Source: Cyanobacteriota bacterium erpe_2018_sw_21hr_WHONDRS-SW48-000092_B_bin.40 (GTDB taxonomy: Bacteria > Cyanobacteriota > Vampirovibrionia > Obscuribacterales > Obscuribacteraceae). Taken from it: a stretch of 64,000 nucleotides of DNA. The stretch spans positions 1 through 64,000 of the forward strand of contig JAUPUU010000176.1 of assembly GCA_030917395.1 (NCBI GenBank), in the 5' to 3' direction. The position numbers and the translations under genes are program-made. The notes beneath the pieces are model-generated. The model was given only the letters and a program-made list of their open reading frames with translations. It was not told the origin of the DNA and made no database searches. Shown piece after piece: positions 1 to 8,640 of this stretch. Positions within the stretch are counted from its first letter, which is position 1. Each line of letters starts with the position of its first letter.

Positions 1-1199
1 ACGATATCAAATTTGGCCCCCTCGCTCGCCATATTGCTGTCAAGCTTTGCCAGGGTGCGAGCACCGGCTTCTTCATGACCAATTTGAAGAAAATTGACGG
101 TGATTTCGCCAGGAGAGTTAATCATCTGAGAGGCACGCGAAATGGCTGCAATCAATGCCCCTTTATCACTAGGGTCACCGTCGGTAACCACCTGCACCAG
201 CAATTTGCGGGTATTAGGATTACTCGCCCGGCGGGCAAAGTAATCATCAAAAACAGCCTCCATAACTTTGCCAGTATAGGTTCCGCCCGATGGACTATTT
301 TCGCCAAAAATGCGGGTGACATAACCTAGATCGACATTTCTGAAAATATCATAGTCAGAAGAATAGAGAGCAACAGTAATGCCGCTCTTGAACACAGAAC
401 CGATTTGAGCTGTGAGTGACATCATTTGATCCCGACACCAATCCCAACGGCTCATACCACCAGGGCAGTCACGCTCATCCATCGAGCCCGATTTATCAAG
501 AACAATAACCACATCATATTTAGAGAGTACGGCTAGTTCGCTGCTAGTGAGCGGCCGAGCAAACTTGCTGACAAAAGCCGGTTTACCTAATGAATTCTTC
601 AATAACGCACTAGAGGAAGCAGCGGCCGATGCGCTGAACTGGCCAGAACTAGGGCTATAGTTATTTCTATTGCTAGAACCAGCATTGATCGCATTAACGA
701 CTTGAGCGCCTAAGCGTAGGGCCTGACCAATATCAATCTTACTGAGTATGCCTGAAGGTGCCTGACCAGAAAACTGACTGGAAGAAGAAAACGATGACTG
801 ACTAGACACTTGATTGGAGCTAGCAGCACTAGAGGAGCTTGGAGCAGAAATAGCTGGAGCAATTTGTTGCGGCTGGCGAACTTGCGAAAATGCAGCTTGC
901 TCATCGGCAGAAAACAACGAACCAGTACTACTAGGGCTCGGGGCCACGCTAGGAGCTGGACTACCAACAACAGGCGGGGAGGGCCGCAGCAAGCGAGAAG
1001 CACCACCAATAGTACTATTGTTGATCACCGATCCATTGAGAACGGAACCATTAAAACTAGAAGAAGAAGAAGAAGAAGAAGAACTGCGCTGCAAGCGGGA
1101 AGGAGCAAGAGGAGGCGCACCTTGGGCCGAGACATCAGCAATACTGCCAACTGCGGCAGAGGCAAGCAATGCGATAGATAATAATGCTTTGACTTTCAT
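1..1199 (-). CDS. VWA-domain secreted protein, C-terminus cut by window start
   Basis: Own translation of minus strand from ATG at 1199: MKVKALLSIALLASAAVGSIADVSAQG... then Ser-rich linker and VWA MIDAS-like motif DVVIVLDKSGSMDE; open to the window edge (not in ORF track because no stop is present). Confidence 0.85.
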   Translation of the reverse strand, partial: MKVKALLSIALLASAAVGSIADVSAQGAPPLAPSRLQRSSSSSSSSSSFNGSVLNGSVINNSTIGGASRLLRPSPPVVGSPAPSVAPSPSSTGSLFSADEQAAFSQVRQPQQIAPAISAPSSSSAASSNQVSSQSSFSSSSQFSGQAPSGILSKIDIGQALRLGAQVVNAINAGSSNRNNYSPSSGQFSASAAASSSALLKNSLGKPAFVSKFARPLTSSELAVLSKYDVVIVLDKSGSMDERDCPGGMSRWDWCRDQMMSLTAQIGSVFKSGITVALYSSDYDIFRNVDLGYVTRIFGENSPSGGTYTGKVMEAVFDDYFARRASNPNTRKLLVQVVTDGDPSDKGALIAAISRASQMINSPGEITVNFLQIGHEEAGARTLAKLDSNMASEGAKFDI

Positions 1200-1261
1200 A
1201 AATAGTAATCTACCGAATTATCACAAGAGCTGATGACGCTCGATCAAGTCTCGATGTTCCC

Positions 1262-2470
1262 CTATTTTAACGTCACCGGCTTAGCCTCGACCTTAATTCG
1301 AAAGAGGACATAGGGCTTTTGCCTTTTATCGACGCCGTCATGGAAGCGCGCCTGGCGATGCAATTGATTGACTATAAAATACAAATAGCCGTCATGGGCA
1401 AGACAGAGAGTATCAGGCCACAATACCCGAGGGTCGCAGACCAAAGTCTCATCCTTGCCACTGAGCGAAATACGATGAATAGCGTTGTGTTCATAATCAC
1501 CGGCGTAGATGCGACCAAGGCTATCGCTTTCAAGGCCATCCGAAGCACCTTTGGTAATAACATCGCAGACAGTTTTTGCCACATCATCTTCGCTAATACT
1601 GCGGTCACAAAGAGCGTCAACACTGACGCTATAGAGCTTGCGACTCGACAGAGGGCAATAGAACAAGCGCTTACCATCAGCACCAATGGCAATACCATCA
1701 CTACCAACATGCAGATCCGGCAATGATTCGCCTTCCACCATTGGTAGAAAGCCGCTGACTGGGCGAACGGAGACATGACCGTTTAAACGACGCCAACTCT
1801 CACCACTGGCTAAATCGACCACGACAATACCGGGACAGGTGCTGGAAGAATCAGTTATAAAAGCCATTCCGGCTTTGCCGCGACTGAGGTCAAAACGCAC
1901 GTCATTCAAATATGAGCGAGGGAGGGCCGTGCTCTCAGGCATGGTAATAGTCTGGACTACTTTATTTATGGCAAGATCAACGCAAACGAGCTTGGCCGCC
2001 GCCCCCACCACAGGCTCAAACCTTGGGCTACCAGTGTCAAGCAGCCATAAACGGTCTTTGCCGTCCATCACGACAGATTGAACCGACAACAAATGATCTC
2101 TAACGCTAGCGAGGTTGCAGCGATTAATCTCGGCATTGGGATAGGCCACAGCCTTTCCGGCTACCAACTCAGCCACAGTAAAGGGAACATCATCGCCCCA
2201 GCGAGGAAAATTGACAAATATGCGCCCCTGGGCAGAAACTGTCACCCCGGTTGGCATTGGGCCATCAAAAAAGGCTATCGGCTCTAACTTACCAATAAAT
2301 CTTTGCGAGGGAATTACCCGCTGTGCCGCTTCACTAGCCAGTGGACAGACCAAATTCGTAAGCAGAGCGAGAATTACAGACAGAGCCATAGAGGCTGGCC
2401 CCAGCGCTGACAAGGCTCCAATTCTTGCCCCTGGTCGATTCACTTGTCTTTGGCCAGACATAAATTTCAC
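1262..2470 (-). CDS. Major royal jelly protein/yellow-family-like beta-propeller protein, secreted
   Basis: 402 aa ORF; motifs such as GVTVSAQGRIFVNFPRW, DGKDRLWLLDTG, AFITDSS resemble the MRJP/yellow family (SMP-30-like propeller). Confidence 0.75.
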   Translation of the reverse strand: MKFMSGQRQVNRPGARIGALSALGPASMALSVILALLTNLVCPLASEAAQRVIPSQRFIGKLEPIAFFDGPMPTGVTVSAQGRIFVNFPRWGDDVPFTVAELVAGKAVAYPNAEINRCNLASVRDHLLSVQSVVMDGKDRLWLLDTGSPRFEPVVGAAAKLVCVDLAINKVVQTITMPESTALPRSYLNDVRFDLSRGKAGMAFITDSSSTCPGIVVVDLASGESWRRLNGHVSVRPVSGFLPMVEGESLPDLHVGSDGIAIGADGKRLFYCPLSSRKLYSVSVDALCDRSISEDDVAKTVCDVITKGASDGLESDSLGRIYAGDYEHNAIHRISLSGKDETLVCDPRVLWPDTLCLAHDGYLYFIVNQLHRQARFHDGVDKRQKPYVLFRIKVEAKPVTLK

Positions 2471-2647
2471 CCACTACATTTAAGACCTTATTGCCTGAGG
2501 ATCATATAGAATCTACGGTCAAAAGCACAGCCAGCTAAGCCAGTCAGACAGTACCTGACAATTAGCCATGCAAGCAGCGGTGATAAGCTTGACTTTTGTA
2601 GACGACCGGTCTATTCTTTGCTTTCGAATGATCCAGAGGAGAAATTT

Positions 2648-3808
2648 ATGTCGAACAGCGCCAGCACTAAAGAAGAAGCAAAAGAAAGTTCAAAAGAGCT
2701 GCAAGACAATACAGCATCTAATCTCTTCAGCCCCTTCACCTTGCGCAGCGTAACTTTGCGCAATCGCATCGGTGTTTCACCCATGTGCCAATACGCCAGT
2801 GTTGACGGCTTTGCCAATGATTGGCACCTGGTGCACTTAGGCTCACGAGCAATTGGCGGAGCCGGCCTGGTTATTCTTGAAGCCAGCGGTGTTGAAGCGC
2901 GAGGCCGCATTTCCCCTGACGACCTAGGCCTCTATAAAGACGAGCATATCGACATGCTCAAGAAAATTACCGGCTTTATCGAACAGTATGGAGCCGTGCC
3001 AGGCATCCAAATCGCCCACGCCGGACGCAAGGCATCCACGAAAAATCCCTGGAAAGTCGGCAATCGTCACGAGAAGCAAGAAATTAGCGAGGCTGATGGT
3101 GGTTGGCTGCCCGTCGCCCCTTCCGCTGTACCTTTCACTCCCGGTGCTCGCGCCCCACACGAATTAACAACTGCTGAAATAAAAGAAATTCAGTTGGCCT
3201 TTCAAAGCGCAGCTAGCCGCGCCCTCAAAGCCGGCTTCAAATGGCTAGAAATTCACGGTGCCCACGGCTATTTGCTCAACAGTTTCTATTCACCCCTGTC
3301 TAATTTCCGCACCGATGAATATGGTGGCAGTTTCGAAAATCGTACCCGCATGATCATTGAAACCACCAAACTGGTACGCCAGGTCTGGCCTGAGCACCTG
3401 CCTTTAGCAGTGAGGCTATCAGCCTCTGACTGGGTTGAAGGCGGTTGGACAGTTGATGATTCTGTCGCCCTGGCAAAAATTTTGAAAGAGCTTGGTGTTG
3501 ATTTAATCGATTGCAGCAGTGCCTATGTGCGCCCCGGAGATCACTACTCTTATGGCCCAGGCTGGCAAGTTCCTTTAGCTGAAAAAGTGCGCGCCCAAGC
3601 CAAAATAGCAACAGCAGCTGTGGGGATGATCACCGAAGCAAAACAAGCCAACGAAATAATTAGCAGCGGCCAGGCCGACATTGTTCTTTTGGCACGTGAA
3701 TTAATGCGTGACCCTTACTGGCCATACCACGCAGCCCAGGCTCTTGAAGAAGAACTTGGCCTGAAGGCAAAATCAGTTCTGCCTGCCAACTACTCATACG
3801 CAATCTAA
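2648..3808 (+). CDS. NADH:flavin oxidoreductase, Old Yellow Enzyme family (YqjM-like)
   Basis: ORF 2618..3808; internal ATG at 2648 follows a GAGGAG RBS; LFSPFTLRSVTLRNRIGVSPMCQY, IQIAHAGRKAS, EIHGAHGYLLNSFYSPLSNFRTDEYGGSFENR. Confidence 0.93.
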   Translation: MSNSASTKEEAKESSKELQDNTASNLFSPFTLRSVTLRNRIGVSPMCQYASVDGFANDWHLVHLGSRAIGGAGLVILEASGVEARGRISPDDLGLYKDEHIDMLKKITGFIEQYGAVPGIQIAHAGRKASTKNPWKVGNRHEKQEISEADGGWLPVAPSAVPFTPGARAPHELTTAEIKEIQLAFQSAASRALKAGFKWLEIHGAHGYLLNSFYSPLSNFRTDEYGGSFENRTRMIIETTKLVRQVWPEHLPLAVRLSASDWVEGGWTVDDSVALAKILKELGVDLIDCSSAYVRPGDHYSYGPGWQVPLAEKVRAQAKIATAAVGMITEAKQANEIISSGQADIVLLARELMRDPYWPYHAAQALEEELGLKAKSVLPANYSYAI

Positions 3809-3827
3809 ACTAAAGGGTGAGAATCAA

Positions 3828-4853
3828 GTGTCAAATATTGCCACAACAAATTTCAAAGCTTTCCAACTTAACAGCTTCAAAATAGAAGACATTGTTGCTA
3901 GCGAAAAATCAATCAAACGCCCCCACGGTACGCAAGTATTGGTGCGGATTAAGGCCGCCTCCCTCAACTATCGCGACATTCTCGTATCGAAAGGCTATTA
4001 CAGCAAAGCTTTGCCACTACCAATAGTGCCTCTTTCTGATGGCGCTGGCGAAGTAGTAGAAATCGGTGGCTCCGTCATTCGCGTCAAAGTGGGCGACCGG
4101 GTATCACCAAATTTCATGACCGATTGGATTAGTGGTGAAGTCGACAACGCCATAGCGAAAACCGCTCTGGGCGGCTTTGTCGATGGCATGCTGCAAGAAT
4201 ATCGCTTGCTTGATCAAGACTGCCTCACCCACGTACCAGACCATCTCAGCTACGAAGAAGCCGCCACTTTACCTTGCGCCGCCGTAACAGCATGGCATGG
4301 CCTGGTTGAAAACGGTAAGGTCAAAGCTGGAGAAACTGTTCTAGTTATGGGCACCGGTGGTGTCTCTATCTTTGCCCTGCAATTTGCCCGCATGGCTGGA
4401 GCCACAGTGATCGCTACTTCTAGCTCTGAGCAAAAACTTGCCCGCCTAAAAGAAATGGGAGCAGCTCACACCATCAACTACAAGAGCAACGAAAAATGGG
4501 ATGAAGCTGTCCTCGACTATACCAATGGCCGCGGGGTCGATCATGTCATCGAAATTGGTGGCGCTGGTACTCTTGATCGCTCACTCAATGCGGTTCGTAT
4601 GGGCGGCCACGTTAGCCTAATTGGTGTGCTTGCAGCCGGGCAGGTCAATCCTGTTCCAGTCTTGATGAAGTCTATTCGGCTACATGGTGTATTTGTCGGC
4701 TCACGCAGCATGTTTGACGACATGAACCGAGCAATCACCGCTCACAAGCTTAAACCCGTCATCGATAAAGTATTCAGTGCTGACGAAATCGTACCGGCTT
4801 TGCAATATATGGAAAGTGGCAAACACTTTGGCAAAATCGTCGTCAGTATTTAG
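3828..4853 (+). CDS. NAD(P)-dependent alcohol dehydrogenase/quinone oxidoreductase (MDR superfamily)
   Basis: 341 aa; SLNYRDILVSKGYY, GDRVSPNF, VLVMGTGGVSIFALQFARMAGATVIATSSS. Confidence 0.9.
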   Translation: MSNIATTNFKAFQLNSFKIEDIVASEKSIKRPHGTQVLVRIKAASLNYRDILVSKGYYSKALPLPIVPLSDGAGEVVEIGGSVIRVKVGDRVSPNFMTDWISGEVDNAIAKTALGGFVDGMLQEYRLLDQDCLTHVPDHLSYEEAATLPCAAVTAWHGLVENGKVKAGETVLVMGTGGVSIFALQFARMAGATVIATSSSEQKLARLKEMGAAHTINYKSNEKWDEAVLDYTNGRGVDHVIEIGGAGTLDRSLNAVRMGGHVSLIGVLAAGQVNPVPVLMKSIRLHGVFVGSRSMFDDMNRAITAHKLKPVIDKVFSADEIVPALQYMESGKHFGKIVVSI

Positions 4854-4883
4854 ACTTTAGAATTTAGAATTCAGAATTTAGAC
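4849..4883. repeat. Heptanucleotide tandem repeat, 5 copies
   Basis: TTTAGAC TTTAGAA TTTAGAA TTCAGAA TTTAGAC. Confidence 0.9.
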
Positions 4884-4889
4884 TTAGGC

Positions 4890-5426
4890 TTAGTAAGACA
4901 TAACTCGGCCGTTGACGTTCTTGCTTGCGCTCGATGAAGGGCTGCTGCCATATGATGGCATTACTTTGCCATAGGTATTGCCGTAGCTGCTGCCGCTATA
5001 AGAATAGACGGCGGTTTGCGGACGAGCCTGAGCCACAATGGCAGGGCGAATGCGGCCGCTTAGGTCAGAGTTGGCGGTGTGAATATCACCCCAAATGTTC
5101 TTATTAGCACGAGGAGGCAAAACTTTAGGCTTGCAATCGCTGGCTGTACGGGGCATAACGCTGTAGCCAGTGCCAGCACGGTTAATTACTTTGTAAGCAG
5201 CCTTGTTGCGGTCAATTTCGGTCCAGTAGTAATGCTTGAGGTTGTTCTCTTTTTCTACTAAAGGTTGCTCCCAGCCAGAGCGACTGCGATGCTCTTGGAC
5301 CACTGCAGGTGCCCCTTCCGCTTGCTGCACTTCCTCAATCATTTGGGCCTGGGCAGGGCTAACAAAGACAAAGCCAAAGGCTAAGAGAGTAGCGAAAATG
5401 ATGGAAGATACAATTCTATTGAGCAT
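4890..5426 (-). CDS. Hypothetical secreted protein
   Basis: 178 aa ORF with N-terminal signal peptide (FATLLAFGFVFVSPAQAQ). Confidence 0.65.
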   Translation of the reverse strand: MLNRIVSSIIFATLLAFGFVFVSPAQAQMIEEVQQAEGAPAVVQEHRSRSGWEQPLVEKENNLKHYYWTEIDRNKAAYKVINRAGTGYSVMPRTASDCKPKVLPPRANKNIWGDIHTANSDLSGRIRPAIVAQARPQTAVYSYSGSSYGNTYGKVMPSYGSSPSSSASKNVNGRVMSY

Positions 5427-5649
5427 TGCAGTGACCTCTCTGACAAGGTTAAGAAAATGGTTTTAGACCAGAAATAATTGGTAAGGGGGAAGCATTTCCT
5501 GCTTCCTCTCTATTAATAGCGACAATTTGTTATCGAGTTGTAAACGGAAGCGCTAATTTTCAAATCAGAGTTAAAAATCACCCTTGAAACAATGCCAGAA
5601 ACCCCCAATACTTAAGCTCGGCAATCCTTTTCTATAAAGGTACACATCT

Positions 5650-6495
5650 ATGTCAGGGCTTCCTATTGTTCTCGTGGTCTGCCTCGGTTCAGCTATCCTG
5701 GCTATGGCGAGCTTTACCCTTACGCGCAAACTCCTAAAGCCCATCGATATTAGCGAGCATCAGACCTTCTTAGATGCCATGTTTAATATAGTTGGCACCC
5801 TTGTGTCTCTAATACTTGGCCTGCTCGTTGCCGCCGCCCTCGATCAATATCAAAACCTGGAAAGGGCTGTAGATAACGAAGCCGCCAGCGTCTCCGAAAT
5901 TTATCGTTTTTCTCGAGGCTTGCAAGAGCCATCCCGCAGCCAGATACAGGGCTTATGCGAACGCTATTGCCAGCTGGTAATTTCAGATGAATGGCCGGCC
6001 CTGGCTCAAGGCAAAGTAAGCCAGGCCGTATTTGAGACTTTCTGCCTACTGAGCGACGAAGTGGTCTTGATTCACCCCAGCCATGATGGCGAAGCCAATC
6101 TGCAAGCAAGCATGCTGGAAAGTCTCGACATTGTCGGTGCTGGCCGGCGCGAGCGCTTGCTCACCTTAAACAACACCAGAGAACACCTGCTGGGCCCCAT
6201 TCTTCTGGCCGGAGCCGTAATTGTGCTGGCCTTTGCCTTCTTCTATGTCAAAAGAAACTCACTCTTCCACTCGGTGGTTATTGCTTTTGTCGCCATTGCC
6301 TTAGGGGGCAATATGGCTTTAATTTACGTACTGAGTAAACCTTTCGATGGCGATTGGAAAATTCAGCCCCGGGCCTTTGCCCTAAATTTAAAAGCCAGAC
6401 AAATGTTGCGTGAGTCGACCCTGCTCGACCCCGCTCAGGCCAAATCCATTCCCCTTAAGCCTGCTACAAAATTGCCCCAGCCGATTAAACCCTAA
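5650..6495 (+). CDS. DUF4239-like (bestrophin-like) membrane protein
   Basis: 281 aa; N-terminal TM segments, NIVGTLVSLILGLLVAAALDQYQ, C-terminal TM pair. Confidence 0.7.
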   Translation: MSGLPIVLVVCLGSAILAMASFTLTRKLLKPIDISEHQTFLDAMFNIVGTLVSLILGLLVAAALDQYQNLERAVDNEAASVSEIYRFSRGLQEPSRSQIQGLCERYCQLVISDEWPALAQGKVSQAVFETFCLLSDEVVLIHPSHDGEANLQASMLESLDIVGAGRRERLLTLNNTREHLLGPILLAGAVIVLAFAFFYVKRNSLFHSVVIAFVAIALGGNMALIYVLSKPFDGDWKIQPRAFALNLKARQMLRESTLLDPAQAKSIPLKPATKLPQPIKP

Positions 6496-6521
6496 AGTGC
6501 TATTGCGAGCATTGGGTTGTT

Positions 6522-7193
6522 CTACTGATCTAAAATGTAGCCGCTGCCGTGGATGGTTCTAATCAATACAGGTAAGCCTTCGCGGTCAATTTTCTTGCGC
6601 AACTTATTTATATGCACCCGCACTGTATCGTTGGCGGTGTCTTTCTCATTAGACCAAACTTTATCGAGTATCTCATCAGAGCTAAAAACCCGATTGGGAT
6701 GGCGCATAAAGAACTCAAGCAAAGCGAACTCTTGAGGCAATAGCTTAACTTCGCTGCCCTCAATTAGAACTTTGCGTGAGGCGGTATCAATTGTCAAATG
6801 CTTGGCCACCAGCTGCTCAGAAACAATCTGAGCCGGCCGGCGCATTAAGGCCTTGATGCGCACATTTAGCTCTTTGGGGTGGAAGGGTTTGGTCAAATAG
6901 TCATCAACGCCCGCATCAAAGCCAGCGGTTTTATCATTGATATTGCCTTTACCGGTGAGCATGATGATCGGCAGCATGCCCCCGCCCAGGCGGTAGCGCC
7001 GACAGACTTCAAAGCCGTCAATATCAGGCATACCAACATCGAGAATAACCAGGTCGTACTGATAAAGCTTGAGGCGCGACAGGGCGTCTTCGCCGCAATT
7101 GGCACATTCAACAATGTTACCTTCAGTGGCCAACCACTCAGATAAGATAGAAGTCAATTCTTCGTCATCGTCTACAAGTAAGAGCTTGGCCAT
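6522..7193 (-). CDS. OmpR/PhoB-family response regulator
   Basis: REC domain (LLVDDDEEL, DLVILDVGMPDIDG, GVDDYLTKPF) and winged-helix C-terminus (VRVHINKLRKKID...IRTIHGSGYIL). Confidence 0.95.
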   Translation of the reverse strand: MAKLLLVDDDEELTSILSEWLATEGNIVECANCGEDALSRLKLYQYDLVILDVGMPDIDGFEVCRRYRLGGGMLPIIMLTGKGNINDKTAGFDAGVDDYLTKPFHPKELNVRIKALMRRPAQIVSEQLVAKHLTIDTASRKVLIEGSEVKLLPQEFALLEFFMRHPNRVFSSDEILDKVWSNEKDTANDTVRVHINKLRKKIDREGLPVLIRTIHGSGYILDQ

Positions 7194-7289
7194 GGCTGTA
7201 GCTTAACACCATTCATATTTTTGGCAAAGTACATCAAAAAAAAGAGGGCCGACTTTGCAGCCGGCCCATACTTTTCAAGAAGTTGCTAG

Positions 7290-8552
7290 TTAATCCCAGC
7301 TGAGCGCACCACCGGTTTGGTAGTCGATAACGCGAGTCTCAAAGAAATTCTTCTCTTTCTTCAAGTCGATCATCTCGCTCATCCATGGGAATGGATTCTT
7401 AGCGCCGACATATTGCTCAGGCAAACCAATTTGCTTGAGGCGACGGTTCGCAACGTAGCGTAGATACTCAGAGAACATCTGCGCATTGAGGCCAAGCACG
7501 CCGCGTGGCATTGTATCCACAGCGTAAGCGTACTCAAGCTCGACACCCTCTTTAACTAGATCGATGATTTCTTGTTGGAATTCAGGTGTCCAGAGGTGTG
7601 GGCTTTCGAGCTTGATCGAATTGATCATATCGACGCCAAAGTTGAGGTGCATTGATTCGTCGCGCATGATGTACTGGAATTGCTCAGAAGCACCAGTCAT
7701 TTTGTTCTGGCGGCCGAAGCTCAACATCTGTACGAAACCAACATAGAAGAACAAGCCTTCCATAATGACATAGTAGCCAATCAAGTTACGCAAGAAGCGA
7801 CGATCGGTTTCAACAGTACCAGTCTTGAAGTTAGGGTCAGCCAACTCTTGAGTGAACTGCAACTGGAAGACGTCTTTGGCGTAGATTGACGGAATCTCGC
7901 GGTACATGTTGAAGATTTCGCCTTCATCAAGGGCAAGACTTTCCACTACATACTGGTAGGCATGGGTGTGAACAGCTTCTTCAAAAGCCTGACGCAGTAG
8001 ATACTGACGGCACTCAGGATTAGTGATATGGCGGTAAATTGCCAACACTAAATTGTTTGCTACCAGTGAATCAGCGGTAGAGAAGAAGCCCAGGTTGCGT
8101 TTGATAATGGTGCGCTCATCAGCACTAAGACCATTAGGATCTTTCCAGAGAGCAATGTCGCGGCTCATGCTGATTTCTTGCGGCATCCAGTGATTGGCGC
8201 AACCATCCAAATATTTCTGCCAGGCCCATTCGTACTTAAATGGCACAAGCTGATTAAGGTCGGCGCGGCAATTGATGATGCGCTTTTCGTCAACAGTAAT
8301 GCGCTTGTCAGTGATTTCAATTTGCTCAAAACCAGTGGCACCAGCGCCAACTGCGACAGTAGGAGAAGCGGCTGGCACAACCGAAACGCTGGATACCATT
8401 TGAGCTACTGGTGTAGTTACTGGTTGAGCGACACTAGCAGCAGCCACTTGGCCCGGTGCGAAATTCAAAGTGGCAGTCTCGCCCCCGGATTCCAAAGTTG
8501 AAGCTGAAGTAGAAGCTGTATTTGAAACTGGAACGTCATCAAAACTAAGCAT
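7290..8552 (-). CDS. nrdB: Class I ribonucleoside-diphosphate reductase beta subunit
   Basis: 420 aa; [38 protein letters not shown] with metal ligands and radical Tyr at ExxHxxxY spacing. Confidence 0.95.
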   Translation of the reverse strand: MLSFDDVPVSNTASTSASTLESGGETATLNFAPGQVAAASVAQPVTTPVAQMVSSVSVVPAASPTVAVGAGATGFEQIEITDKRITVDEKRIINCRADLNQLVPFKYEWAWQKYLDGCANHWMPQEISMSRDIALWKDPNGLSADERTIIKRNLGFFSTADSLVANNLVLAIYRHITNPECRQYLLRQAFEEAVHTHAYQYVVESLALDEGEIFNMYREIPSIYAKDVFQLQFTQELADPNFKTGTVETDRRFLRNLIGYYVIMEGLFFYVGFVQMLSFGRQNKMTGASEQFQYIMRDESMHLNFGVDMINSIKLESPHLWTPEFQQEIIDLVKEGVELEYAYAVDTMPRGVLGLNAQMFSEYLRYVANRRLKQIGLPEQYVGAKNPFPWMSEMIDLKKEKNFFETRVIDYQTGGALSWD

Positions 8553-8640
8553 TTTTTGTTTCCTTTTCTAAGGCTAAGAATATAGGTAGAACGATTGCGA
8601 AAGTCTTCTTTCTAGGTTGCTGGATAGAAACTACAGAAAA

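Noticed and set aside
710-1233. Overlapping ORFs at 710..1009, 810..1181 and 814..1233
   Set aside because: Shadow frames of the VWA protein gene on the minus strand; low-complexity Arg/Glu runs come from the GAA microsatellite.
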